22,938 nt of DNA from an uncultured bacterium (GTDB lineage: Bacteria; Actinomycetota; Coriobacteriia; Coriobacteriales; Coriobacteriaceae), in assembly GCA_905215205.1 (NCBI GenBank), contig CAJMPK010000011.1, positions 1-22,938 of the forward strand. The letters run 5' to 3'. The notes below the pieces were generated by a model. It was not told where the DNA came from and searched no databases. It worked only from the letters and a program-made list of their open reading frames with translations. Made by a program: the position numbers and the translations under genes. Shown here piece by piece: positions 8,372-15,555 of this stretch; the stretch's first letter is position 1, and every line of letters starts with the position of its first letter.

Positions 8372-8400
8372 ACGCCGCATCGGCAACCCCGGTGCGGCGT
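8372..8400 (-). terminator. Rho-independent terminator of the PhoR-like kinase gene
   Basis: On the minus strand a 12-bp stem (8372-8383 with 8389-8400, one G-U pair) and a 5-nt loop are followed by TTATTATT. It lies about 25 nt after the kinase stop codon and separates the two-component operon from cpsCDB. Confidence 0.8.
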
Positions 8401-8424
8401 CAAAACAACACGTTTGCTGCATTG

Positions 8425-9849
8425 CTACGCAAATGATTCGTCCTGCTGTACGGGAAACGTCACCGTGATGGTAGTCCCCACACCCAGCTCGCTCGATAGG
8501 TCGAGCGAAGCATGATGATACACGGCGGCATGCTTAACGATGGCCAGACCCAAGCCTGTTCCGCCACGTGCCTTGGAGCGGCTCTTGTCCACGCGATAGA
8601 AGCGCTCGAACACCTTGCCCTGCTCCTCGGGCGCGATGCCGATACCTGTATCGGCAACCGTCAGGTACGGATGGCCCTCATCATTGGTCCCACATCGAAG
8701 CGTAACCGTGCCACCGGGCTGGTTATAGCGAATAGCGTTACTGGCCAGGTTATAAATCAGCTCATCGATCAGGCGCGACACACCTTCGATCACCACGGGC
8801 TTCGTCTCGTGCCCAATGGTCACATTCGACTGCCGGGCAACCTGCTCAAGACGCTGTTCCACCGTCAAAATGGCGCGAGATAGCTCGATGGGCTCCGTGG
8901 ACCCAATAGGCACCGCCTCGCCCTCGGATGCTCGCTCCGCCTCATCCAAGTTGGAAAGCGTGAGGATGTCGTTAACGAGCGCTGCCAGGCGGCCCGCCTC
9001 GCGATAGATGCGACCGCCAAAGTTGCGCAGATCGTCCTCGCCCTCGACCATGCCGTTTGCAATAAGCTCGGCGTAGCCCGAAATCGCGGTAAGCGGGGTC
9101 TTGAGCTCATGAGTGATATTGGCCGTAAACTCGCGACGCATGCGGTCATTATCGGCCAGCACCGCCATCTGGCGTTTAAGTTCCTGGCGCTGCGACTCAA
9201 TGCGCTCGAGCATGGGAACCATCTCGGTGTAGGCATGTTCATAGCTACGGCGCGGGTGGTCCAAATCGACCTCCTGCAGCGGCGCAATGATGGCACGGGA
9301 TTCGCGGCGCGCAAGGAAAAACGAAAGCACCGCGCCCGCCACCGCGATAAGCAGCATCGGCGCCACCAACGAGAGCAAAATCGCCGCAACGCCAGGCTGA
9401 GCCTGTGCCAAACGAACGACCTGACCGTTATCAAGGGCGACGGCGCGATATAGCATAATCTCGTCGAGCGTGGCGCTCGAGCGCTCCGCGGAGCCCGAAC
9501 CGCTCTCAAGGGCCTCAACGACCTCGGGGCGATCGCCATGGTTGGGCAACATGGAAGGAGACGCCTCGTTGTCGTAGGCAACCGAGCCGTCTTTGTTGAT
9601 CAACGTAATGCGCAGGTCCTCGCGATCGAGACTTCGCAAGAATGCGATGGGTTCCTTCTGCTCGTTTAAGGCGGCGGCAATAAGCTCGGTTTCTTGCGAA
9701 AGGTTGGCACTCGTGGCATCTGCCAAGGTGTTTTGCACAAAGAACGCACCCAGCACCGTAAACGCCAAAATGACGGACATAGCGCAGACAAATATCGTCG
9801 CAAACACACGATGCGAGAGCGTGTGTTTTCCCTGAGGGGCAAAGACCAC
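8425..9849 (-). CDS. Sensor histidine kinase, PhoR-like (474 aa)
   Basis: Membrane histidine kinase, partner of the response regulator just upstream. Two transmembrane helices (about 15-38 and 154-180) enclose an extracytoplasmic sensor of about 115 residues containing a PAS-like ITLINKDGSVAYDNEA strand pair. The HisKA domain has FTANITHELKTPLTAISGY with the phosphoacceptor His247. The ATPase domain shows the N box (LIYNLASNAIRYNQ), G1 (DTGIGI), the F box (FERFYRVD) and G2 (GGTGLGLAIVK). The start is a GTG 3 nt after the regulator stop codon, with GGAGGAG 7 nt upstream; ATG is not available at this spacing. Proximity to pstB suggests phosphate control, but the ligand cannot be read from the sequence. 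No clear HAMP domain. Confidence 0.95.
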   Translation of the reverse strand: MVFAPQGKHTLSHRVFATIFVCAMSVILAFTVLGAFFVQNTLADATSANLSQETELIAAALNEQKEPIAFLRSLDREDLRITLINKDGSVAYDNEASPSMLPNHGDRPEVVEALESGSGSAERSSATLDEIMLYRAVALDNGQVVRLAQAQPGVAAILLSLVAPMLLIAVAGAVLSFFLARRESRAIIAPLQEVDLDHPRRSYEHAYTEMVPMLERIESQRQELKRQMAVLADNDRMRREFTANITHELKTPLTAISGYAELIANGMVEGEDDLRNFGGRIYREAGRLAALVNDILTLSNLDEAERASEGEAVPIGSTEPIELSRAILTVEQRLEQVARQSNVTIGHETKPVVIEGVSRLIDELIYNLASNAIRYNQPGGTVTLRCGTNDEGHPYLTVADTGIGIAPEEQGKVFERFYRVDKSRSKARGGTGLGLAIVKHAAVYHHASLDLSSELGVGTTITVTFPVQQDESFA

Positions 9850-9852
9850 GGA

Positions 9853-10581
9853 CTACTCCTCCGATGCTGCTGCCGCAGCGACGGCATCTTCAGTATCGCT
9901 ACCGGCGGAAGGCTCCGCCAGGCGATAGCCCACGCCGCGCACCGTCTCGATAGCGCCGGCACGCTCGCCGAGCTTTTGGCGAAGCGTCTGCACGTGCACG
10001 TCGACGGTACGCGAGCCGCCATCGAAGTCCCAGCCCCACACGCTCTGCAGCAGCGACTCGCGGGTAAAGACCACGCCGGGCTTGCGCATAAGATATTCGA
10101 GCAAATCGAACTCGCGCAAGGTGAGTTTGAGCGGCTCGCCGGCAACGGTCACTTCGCGATGACTGGGCGAAAGCACGATATCGCCCACGCTGAGCACATC
10201 GCTTGCCTGTTTGACCATGCCGCCGCGGCGCAGCAGCGCACGGCAACGGCTGGCAAGCTCCATGAGCGAAAACGGCTTAGTCAGATAATCGTCGGCACCG
10301 CCATCGAGCGCCATCACCTTATCGAGCTCGGTATCTTTGGCGGTGAGCATCATGATGGGCACCGTCGCCGTCAGGCGGTCGGCGCGCAGGCGACGCATAA
10401 TTGCCAAACCGTCGGTATCGGGCAGCATGATGTCGAGCAGGACGGCATCGGGTACCCGTCGCGCCACGGCGGCCTTAAACTCGCCATCGCACGAAAAGCC
10501 TTCGGCCTCGATTCCCTGCTTGCGCAGTGCATAGACCGTCAAATCCCTGATGTTGTCATCGTCCTCGACGTAATAGATCAT
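9853..10581 (-). CDS. OmpR/PhoB-family response regulator (242 aa)
   Basis: DNA-binding response regulator. The receiver domain has acidic residues VEDDD near the N terminus, phosphoacceptor Asp50 in AVLLDIMLPDTDG, the switch Thr in MMLTAKD and Lys in LTKPFS. The C-terminal winged helix includes LTLREFDLLEYLMRKPG, the recognition helix SRTVDVHVQTLRQKLG and the wing ETVRGVGYRL. An acidic/alanine tail of about 20 residues ends the protein. The start is set at the ATG at 10581 because AAAGGGG lies 6 nt upstream and the protein then begins MIYYVEDDD, as family members do; an ATG 24 nt earlier lacks a binding site. It overlaps no gene and is 64 nt downstream of pstB, with which it may be cotranscribed. 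Confidence 0.95.
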   Translation of the reverse strand: MIYYVEDDDNIRDLTVYALRKQGIEAEGFSCDGEFKAAVARRVPDAVLLDIMLPDTDGLAIMRRLRADRLTATVPIMMLTAKDTELDKVMALDGGADDYLTKPFSLMELASRCRALLRRGGMVKQASDVLSVGDIVLSPSHREVTVAGEPLKLTLREFDLLEYLMRKPGVVFTRESLLQSVWGWDFDGGSRTVDVHVQTLRQKLGERAGAIETVRGVGYRLAEPSAGSDTEDAVAAAAASEE

Positions 10582-10621
10582 GTTGAACCCCTTTGCGGCC
10601 GGCATGACCGCATCTTAACCC

Positions 10622-10635
10622 TAAAGGTACCTTTA
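10622..10635. promoter_or_regulatory. Perfect 14-bp palindrome between pstB and the PhoB-like regulator
   Basis: TAAAGGTACCTTTA is fully self-complementary and lies 41 nt before the regulator start, in the only intergenic space of this operon. It could be an operator; no protein is assigned. Confidence 0.4.
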
Positions 10636-10645
10636 CTAGATGGTA

Positions 10646-11521
10646 TCAGCCAAAACGTCCCGTTAAATAATCCGCCGTGCGCGGGTCGGTGGGATTTTTG
10701 AAGAGCTGAGCGGCGGGCGCGTGCTCCACTAACTCACCCAGCAAGAAAAACGCGACCGAGTCGGAGATGCGCGCCGCCTGCTGCATATTGTGCGTAACGA
10801 CCACGAGCGTGCAGGTCTCTTTGAGCTCGCAGGCCAGCTGCTCAACCACCAGCGTCGATACGGGATCGAGAGCGCTCGTGGGCTCGTCCATCAGCAGAAT
10901 ATCGGGTTGCACGGCAAGCGCGCGGGCGATGCACAGGCGCTGCTGCTGCCCGCCCGAAAGGCCCAGCCCCGACTCTTTGAGTTTGTCCTTGACCTCATCC
11001 CATAGCGCAGCGCGACGAAGAGAGCCCTCGACCAGCTCATCCAGCACGGCGCGGTCGCGCACACCCATGCCGCGCGGGCCATACGCGACGTTGTCGTAGA
11101 TGCTCATGGGAAACGGGTTAGGGCGCTGAAACACCATGCCCACACGCTGACGCAGGCGGCAGATGTCGTAGTCGCCCAGGATATCCTGGCCGTCGAGTGC
11201 GATCTTGCCCTCGATGCGACAGTCCTTGATGCCGTCGTTCATGCGGTTAAAGCAACGCAGCAGCGTTGACTTGCCGCAGCCCGAAGGACCGATAAACGAG
11301 GTAATCTGCTTGTCGCGGATCTTGATGGACACGTCCTTGAGCGCGTGATGGTCGCCATAGAACAGGTCGAGGCCCTCGACGTCGATGCGTGTCGGCGAGG
11401 CGGCAAGATCCTGCGCCGTGGGACGAGTCGCGTCCCCGACTTCGCGCTCGTGCGCAGCCTCGGCTTGCGCCTCCATTAGCTCCTCGAGCTCCGTGGGCTC
11501 CATAGCCGCAGCAGCCGTCAT
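10646..11521 (-). CDS. pstB: Phosphate ABC transporter ATP-binding protein PstB (291 aa)
   Basis: The ATPase that powers high-affinity phosphate import through PstSCA. Motifs: Walker A GPSGCGKST (78-86), Q-loop in VFQRPNPFPMSIYDNVAYG (a PstB-specific block), signature LSGGQQQR (188-195), Walker B ILLMDEPTSALD (208-219) and H-loop VVTHNMQQ (His244). The ATG at 11521 is chosen because GGAGGT lies 7 nt upstream; a longer frame upstream looks non-coding. Compared with the usual 250-260 residues it carries an extra N-terminal segment of about 40 residues rich in Ala and Glu. The partner genes pstS, pstC, pstA and phoU are not next to it, so it must pair with a permease encoded elsewhere, unless they are lost. 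The adjacent PhoP/PhoR-like pair supports a phosphate role. Confidence 0.96.
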   Translation of the reverse strand: MTAAAAMEPTELEELMEAQAEAAHEREVGDATRPTAQDLAASPTRIDVEGLDLFYGDHHALKDVSIKIRDKQITSFIGPSGCGKSTLLRCFNRMNDGIKDCRIEGKIALDGQDILGDYDICRLRQRVGMVFQRPNPFPMSIYDNVAYGPRGMGVRDRAVLDELVEGSLRRAALWDEVKDKLKESGLGLSGGQQQRLCIARALAVQPDILLMDEPTSALDPVSTLVVEQLACELKETCTLVVVTHNMQQAARISDSVAFFLLGELVEHAPAAQLFKNPTDPRTADYLTGRFG

Positions 11522-11624
11522 ACCGCATACCTCCACATCGATATCAATCCAGCAGTATCGATAGTAGAAATCGCGACTCATACGCACGTGAGCGCATTGT
11601 CAGGTGTTTGTAAAGGCGCCTACG

Positions 11625-12863
11625 CTACGCGGCGGGCAGCTCGATGGTAAAGACGGTATGCTCGGGCGTCGATTCGCACGCGATGGCACCGCCATGCGCG
11701 CATACAATCTCCTTGGCGATGGCGAGGCCCAGCCCAGCACCGCCACGATTGGTCGCACGCGCTGCATCCAGGCGATAGAACTTCTCAAAGATCACCTTGA
11801 GCTTAGCCGCCGGAATCGGATCACCCTGATTGATAAAGCGAATTCGCACGCCACCGTCATCTTGGCGCCCAGCCTCAATCGTGATCGTCGAGCCTTCATA
11901 GCTATAGGCAACGGCATTTTTCATGATGTTATTGAATACGCGAGCCATCTTGTCGCCGTCCACGAGCACCGTCAGGTCCTCGCAGATATCAACCTGGGCT
12001 TCCTTGTGCTGTTCGTTGAGAATGGGATAGAACTCGTCAGCCACCTGAGCCAGCAGCAACCCCAGATCAACATAGCCGCGCGTGAGCACGATATCGTGGA
12101 AGTCAAAGCGCGTGATATCGAAGAACTCTTCGATGAGCGCATCGAGCCGGTGCGCCTTGTCGAGAGCCACGCCCGTAAAGTGCGCACGTTGCTCAACCGG
12201 CAGCTCAGGAGCCTCTTGCAGCAGCGAAAGATAGCCCACCACACTGGCAAGCGGGGTACGTAGGTCATGTGCCAAGTACGTGACCAGATCGTCCTTGCGA
12301 TGCGACTCGTCACGCAGAGCTTGCTGCACCTTGCGCTCACAATCGCGCGCCCGATTGAGCGCACCCTCGACCTCGAGAAAGTCGCCGTCGATGGTATCCC
12401 ACGTGTCGGGATTATCGATTAGGCGGTCCTGAATACGGGCGGCGATCACGCGGTCGGCATGCTGCTCGCCTTGCTCATAACCCTGGTAATACAGGGCGCG
12501 CCCGCAAAAGAACAGGACACAGACGGCGAGCGCCAGCACAAAGCCGAGCATGTTGAACACAAAGGCGGCATCAAAGAACACGGGCTCGCCAATACCGCCA
12601 AGCGCCATGGCCCCGATCGCCAGCGTAATCGTCCACGCGGCACCGCCGATTACCACGCAGCGGCGGACGATTTCGAATCGATCGATCAGCAAGAAGCCAA
12701 TGAGCAGAACTGCCAGGATGCCAACAATATTGTCAATGCCGATGAGTAGCAGACTCAGCAAAAAGAGCAGCACCGTCGCAAGCGCGCGGTTGTCGACGAC
12801 CGCCCTTATGTATTCAAAGAGTCGATCGGGCACCTCGAATACCCGCCTATCGTCTTTTGTCAT
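11625..12863 (-). CDS. VanS-like sensor histidine kinase (412 aa)
   Basis: Membrane kinase paired with the VanR-like regulator 25 nt upstream. The N-terminal third has about four helices (roughly 29-62, 70-90 and 100-122) with only short loops, so it lacks a large extracytoplasmic sensor, unlike the PhoR-like kinase in the same window. A helical linker leads to HisKA with YLAHDLRTPLASVVGYL, phosphoacceptor His199 (the AHDLRTPL form is typical of VanS/BceS-type kinases). The ATPase domain has MARVFNNIMKNAVAYS, FINQGDPI in place of the usual D-x-G-x-G box, FEKFYRLDAAR and GGAGLGLAIAKE. The degenerate G1 box (NQGDPI) is also known in VanS proteins. The ATG at 12863 follows GGGGA by 7 nt; a GTG 6 nt earlier is possible. 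No vanHAX genes are present, so this is not evidence of glycopeptide resistance. Confidence 0.92.
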   Translation of the reverse strand: MTKDDRRVFEVPDRLFEYIRAVVDNRALATVLLFLLSLLLIGIDNIVGILAVLLIGFLLIDRFEIVRRCVVIGGAAWTITLAIGAMALGGIGEPVFFDAAFVFNMLGFVLALAVCVLFFCGRALYYQGYEQGEQHADRVIAARIQDRLIDNPDTWDTIDGDFLEVEGALNRARDCERKVQQALRDESHRKDDLVTYLAHDLRTPLASVVGYLSLLQEAPELPVEQRAHFTGVALDKAHRLDALIEEFFDITRFDFHDIVLTRGYVDLGLLLAQVADEFYPILNEQHKEAQVDICEDLTVLVDGDKMARVFNNIMKNAVAYSYEGSTITIEAGRQDDGGVRIRFINQGDPIPAAKLKVIFEKFYRLDAARATNRGGAGLGLAIAKEIVCAHGGAIACESTPEHTVFTIELPAA

Positions 12864-12888
12864 ATCCACTTCCCCACCATCAAAGGCG

Positions 12889-13584
12889 TTATTCGATTAT
12901 GTAGCCGACGCCCCAGACGTTTTTGATAAAGCGCGGCTTTTGAGCATCGTCGCCGATCTTTTCGCGCAAATGGCGAATGTGCACCATCACCGTATTGTTG
13001 GAGCCGGGCATAAAATCCTCGTTCCACACCGCGCGGAACAGGTCCCCCACGGCCACCACGCTGCCACGATGCTCGACCAGATACAGCAAGATGGAATACT
13101 CGATGGGCGTGAGACGCACCGGTGCACCGTCCACCGTCACACAACGAGCATCGCGGTTGATCTCGAGGCCGTCGAGCTGGATGGTCGGCGACTCGACCGC
13201 CTGTGCGCGGCTGCCGTAGCTGGTGTAACGACGGAGTTGAGCATGAACGCGCGCTATGAGCTCCAACGGACGGAACGGCTTGACCACGTAATCGTCTGCA
13301 CCCAGTGAGAGGCCCTCGATCTTATCCTGCTGGGCATCGCGCGCCGTCAGCATAATAACGGGATAGGTATGGCCAGCGCGGATGGTGCGCAGCAACTCAA
13401 AGCCGTCGATATCGGGCAGCATGACGTCCAGCAGCGCCAGATCGAACTCCTGCTCCAAAATCGCCTTGGCAGCATCTGCTCCGCTATAGGCAATCTGAAC
13501 ATCAAAGCCCTCTTTTGTAAGGTAGATACCGACCAGGTCGGCGATGGCCTTCTCGTCATCAACTACCAAAATGCGCTCATTCAT
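12889..13584 (-). CDS. VanR-like OmpR-family response regulator (231 aa)
   Basis: Cytosolic transcription factor of the OmpR/PhoB class. Receiver: acidic pocket VVDDE (7-11), phosphoacceptor Asp53 in LALLDVMLPDIDG, Thr80 in IMLTARD and Lys102 in YVVKPF. The winged helix includes LTPIEYSILLYLVEHRG, the recognition helix NNTVMVHIRHLREKIG and the wing IKNVWGVGYII. Those blocks are VanR-like. The ATG at 13584 has GAGGAG 5 nt upstream. It heads an operon with the VanS-like kinase and diverges from a D-Ala-D-Ala carboxypeptidase gene, 199 bp away. This arrangement suggests that the pair regulates envelope enzymes, possibly the carboxypeptidase itself; that is inference from layout. Confidence 0.94.
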   Translation of the reverse strand: MNERILVVDDEKAIADLVGIYLTKEGFDVQIAYSGADAAKAILEQEFDLALLDVMLPDIDGFELLRTIRAGHTYPVIMLTARDAQQDKIEGLSLGADDYVVKPFRPLELIARVHAQLRRYTSYGSRAQAVESPTIQLDGLEINRDARCVTVDGAPVRLTPIEYSILLYLVEHRGSVVAVGDLFRAVWNEDFMPGSNNTVMVHIRHLREKIGDDAQKPRFIKNVWGVGYIIE

Positions 13585-13604
13585 GCGTGCTCCTCTCGCG
13601 CTCC

Positions 13605-13610
13605 ATTATG
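13605..13610 (-). promoter_or_regulatory. Possible -10 element for the VanR-like regulator
   Basis: CATAAT on the minus strand lies 21 nt before the regulator start. The -35 position reads GTGTGG, a poor match, which would fit activator-dependent expression. Weak evidence. Confidence 0.3.
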
Positions 13611-13648
13611 CCCGAGGCAGCGCGCGCCACACACAACAAGCGCGGTCG

Positions 13649-13665
13649 TTTAAGTCGACCTTAAG
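13649..13665. promoter_or_regulatory. Candidate OmpR-type operator: TTAAG direct repeat, 11-bp period
   Basis: TTAAG at 13650-13654 and 13661-13665 are spaced exactly 11 bp apart in the divergent region between the VanR-like regulator and the carboxypeptidase. OmpR/PhoP-class regulators bind tandem half-sites with 10-11 bp periodicity (Bacillus PhoP sites are TTAACA-like with 5-bp gaps). The position allows control of both genes. Only two half-sites are seen. Confidence 0.4.
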
Positions 13666-13738
13666 CACCTATGCGTCCGTTCGGGCGCAGACATGGGCCG
13701 CGCACGCCCGCGCACTGATTGTCCACGCCGGTAAACGA

Positions 13739-13744
13739 TATACT
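13739..13744 (+). promoter_or_regulatory. -10 element of the D-Ala-D-Ala carboxypeptidase gene
   Basis: TATACT lies about 40 nt before the GTG start at 13784. A start of transcription near 13751 gives a leader of roughly 33 nt, which supports the GTG start. The -35 region (TGATTG at 17 bp) is a poor match. Confidence 0.5.
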
Positions 13745-13783
13745 TTGAACTCTAAAGAGACCATCCCGTCGAAAGCGAAATCT

Positions 13784-15124
13784 GTGAAGACTCTTAGTTC
13801 TCTTGTAAAGCGCTCCGCGCAACTGATCGCCGGCATTGCCTGCGCTCTCGCCCTTGCTGCCGGCGTGCCGTCTATCGCCAACGCCCAGGTGCTTACGACT
13901 GATATCGTTTGCGGCAAGACCGCCGACGCCCGCGGCATCACGGCCGAGAATCTGCCCGATATCGATGCGACCAACGCCATCGTCATGAGCAAGGACGGTT
14001 CCGTCTATTACGCCCGAAGTGCCGACGAGCAGGTCAAGATCGCCTCAATTACCAAGGTCATGACTGCGATCCTGACCGTCGAGAACTGCAAAATGGACGA
14101 GAAGATCACGGTGAGCAATGCTGCCGCCACCGTAGGCAACTCGACCGCCGGCCTGCTCGAAGGCGACGAGCTCACCGTGGAGCAAGCTCTGCGCGGTCTG
14201 ATGATCCCCTCGGGCAACGATGCCGCCATCGCGCTTGCCGAGCACGTGGGCAAAAAGATCGACCCCAAGACCAAGGACGCCGTGGCCACCTTTGTAAAGG
14301 CCATGAACGAGCGCGCTAAAAAGCTCGGCTGCACGGGAACGCTTTTTGAGAATCCGCACGGTCTGGACTTTGATGAGTGGGCCGGCGACATGCACTCTAC
14401 CGCGCACGATGTAGCCCTGATGATGCAGGAGGCAATGAAGAGCGATACGTTCCGCGAAATCGTGGCGAGCGATGATTCCTGGATTGAGGTTACGGGCGCC
14501 GACGGTTCCGACCATTCGCATTCCATGGATACGCACAATGAGCTGCTGGGGCAGGACGGCAATATCGGCGGTAAGACCGGCACCACCGACGATGCCGGCT
14601 ATTGCTTTACGGCAGCCTACAACCGCGATGGCGACGAGACCTATACCGTCGTTTTGAACTCCAGTACCAACGACCAACGCTTTGCCGACACGGCCGCCCT
14701 TGCCAACTGGTACTACGGCCACAAGGTGACGGTTGCGATCGCCAACACGCAGGAAAAGACTGCCAACGGCAATCCGCTCATCGCGCGCATTGGCCAGACC
14801 GATTGGACGGACAAGACGATCGATGCCACGCTCGCCGACCCCGCAGCTCAGGCAACCGTCTTTTCGCTTGCTGGAGAGGTGACCGAAAAGGTTACCTACG
14901 ATGACCTTTCGGGCACGGTACATGTGGGCGACAAAGTGGGCAGCCTCACGCTCAAACAAGACGGCATCAAGGTCGTTGTCACGGATCTGGTTGCCGACGA
15001 GGAAGGCTCGGGGCCGAATCCCATTGAGTGGCTCCTTGTGAAGCTCGACCGCCTGGGCCGCCGCATCGACAATCGCCCGCTTACGGCAGAAAGCGAGACC
15101 ATCGCCAAGGCGCCCGAGGTGTAG
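13784..15124 (+). CDS. Serine-type D-alanyl-D-alanine carboxypeptidase, DacA-like (446 aa)
   Basis: A secreted penicillin-binding protein (peptidase S11) that removes the terminal D-Ala from peptidoglycan stem peptides. All three active-site motifs are present: SITK (88-91), SGN (143-145) and KTG (264-266). The signal peptide is clear: basic KTLSSLVKR, hydrophobic core AQLIAGIACALALAAGV and a likely cut after SIANA (residue 34). A C-terminal beta-domain follows (about 310-400), then an end rich in charged residues with an amphipathic stretch (IEWLLVKLDRLGRRI) that could peripherally anchor the protein. The frame is open far upstream, but the GTG at 13784 is chosen because it puts the signal peptide at the N terminus and fits the -10 element; its ribosome binding site is weak (GAAAG). 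It is the only long gene on the plus strand here and diverges from the VanRS-like system. Confidence 0.93.
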   Translation: MKTLSSLVKRSAQLIAGIACALALAAGVPSIANAQVLTTDIVCGKTADARGITAENLPDIDATNAIVMSKDGSVYYARSADEQVKIASITKVMTAILTVENCKMDEKITVSNAAATVGNSTAGLLEGDELTVEQALRGLMIPSGNDAAIALAEHVGKKIDPKTKDAVATFVKAMNERAKKLGCTGTLFENPHGLDFDEWAGDMHSTAHDVALMMQEAMKSDTFREIVASDDSWIEVTGADGSDHSHSMDTHNELLGQDGNIGGKTGTTDDAGYCFTAAYNRDGDETYTVVLNSSTNDQRFADTAALANWYYGHKVTVAIANTQEKTANGNPLIARIGQTDWTDKTIDATLADPAAQATVFSLAGEVTEKVTYDDLSGTVHVGDKVGSLTLKQDGIKVVVTDLVADEEGSGPNPIEWLLVKLDRLGRRIDNRPLTAESETIAKAPEV

Positions 15125-15148
15125 GCCGGATCGATATCACATCGAACC

Positions 15149-15181
15149 AAATGAGGCGTCCAACGGGACGCCTCATTTTTT
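15149..15181 (+). terminator. Rho-independent terminator of the carboxypeptidase gene
   Basis: AAATGAGGCGTCC (15149-15161), a 4-nt loop and GGACGCCTCATTT (15166-15178) form a perfect 13-bp stem running into a T-tract, 24 nt after the stop codon. Confidence 0.93.
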
Positions 15182-15183
15182 GA

Positions 15184-15201
15184 GGGTTCGAATCCCCAGC
15201 T
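15184..15201 (+). repeat. Inverted 18-nt copy of the tRNA-Ser T-arm
   Basis: GGGTTCGAATCCCCAGCT on the plus strand is identical to the T-arm/acceptor segment of the minus-strand tRNA-Ser gene (15264-15281). It immediately follows the carboxypeptidase terminator. It looks like a remnant of a tRNA gene or of a tRNA-targeted integration. Confidence 0.6.
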
Positions 15202-15214
15202 AACGTGGTTCAAC

Positions 15215-15241
15215 TAAAAAAGGGTCCCTTTCGGAACCCTT
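15215..15241 (-). terminator. Rho-independent terminator of tRNA-Ser
   Basis: On the minus strand a 9-bp stem (15220-15228 with 15233-15241, one G-U pair in RNA), loop GAAA, and a run of T residues. It starts 15 nt after the tRNA CCA end. Confidence 0.85.
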
Positions 15242-15255
15242 CTTCAAAGTCATAC

Positions 15256-15346
15256 TGGCGGAGAGCTGGGGATTCGAACCCCAGATGCCCTTTTGGGGCA
15301 TACTCGCTTAGCAGGCGAGCACCTTCGGCCTCTCGGTCAGCTCTCC
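15256..15346 (-). tRNA. tRNA-Ser (anticodon GCT), CCA encoded
   Basis: A 91-nt gene. The acceptor stem GGAGAGC pairs with GCTCTCC; the discriminator base is G and the CCA end is encoded (15256-15258). The anticodon stem CTCGC/GCGAG encloses a loop with GCT, reading AGC/AGU serine codons. A long variable arm (TATGCCC..GGGCAT) is the hallmark of class II tRNA-Ser. The T-arm CTGGG-GTTCGAATC-CCCAG is standard. It has its own promoter and terminator, so it is a single-gene unit. Confidence 0.97.
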
Positions 15347-15360
15347 GTAACAGCCGTTCT

Positions 15361-15389
15361 ATAGTAACCAAACAGCCGAAGTTGGGCAA
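15361..15389 (-). promoter_or_regulatory. tRNA-Ser promoter
   Basis: On the minus strand TTGCCC (15384-15389), a 17-bp spacer and TACTAT (15361-15366). Transcription would start about 8 nt before the mature tRNA 5' end. Confidence 0.6.
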
Positions 15390-15451
15390 GGGGAATTTTG
15401 AGGCGTTTCCTCTTTTACCTCTCTTTTACCAGTAAACGTCTCAGTCAATCA

Positions 15452-15506
15452 TCTCAATCTGTAACATCTGCAGGCCGTAATCCCCTCCAGATGTTACAGA
15501 TTGAGA
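15452..15506. repeat. Perfect 19-bp inverted repeat downstream of the AAA ATPase gene
   Basis: TCTCAATCTGTAACATCTG (15452-15470) and its exact complement (15488-15506) flank a 17-nt loop. There is no T-run after either arm, so a standard terminator is unlikely. The loop contains GGCCGT (15473-15478), complementary to ACGGCC in two identical 9-mers GGACGGCCC just beyond the stem (15518-15526 and 15539-15547), so an RNA pseudoknot is possible. The rest of 15390-15451 shows no gene. Confidence 0.65.
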
Positions 15507-15555
15507 CAAAGATACAAGGACGGCCCCAGCGACAGCGCGGACGGCCCATTCTTTA

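Noticed and set aside
11625..13584. Vancomycin resistance locus
   Set aside because: Only the VanRS-like regulators are present; no vanH, vanA/B ligase or vanX nearby, and the carboxypeptidase is the ordinary S11 type.
15452..15506. Rho-independent terminator of the ATPase gene
   Set aside because: The stem is long and perfect but AT-rich with no T-run on either side, and lies about 50 nt after the stop.
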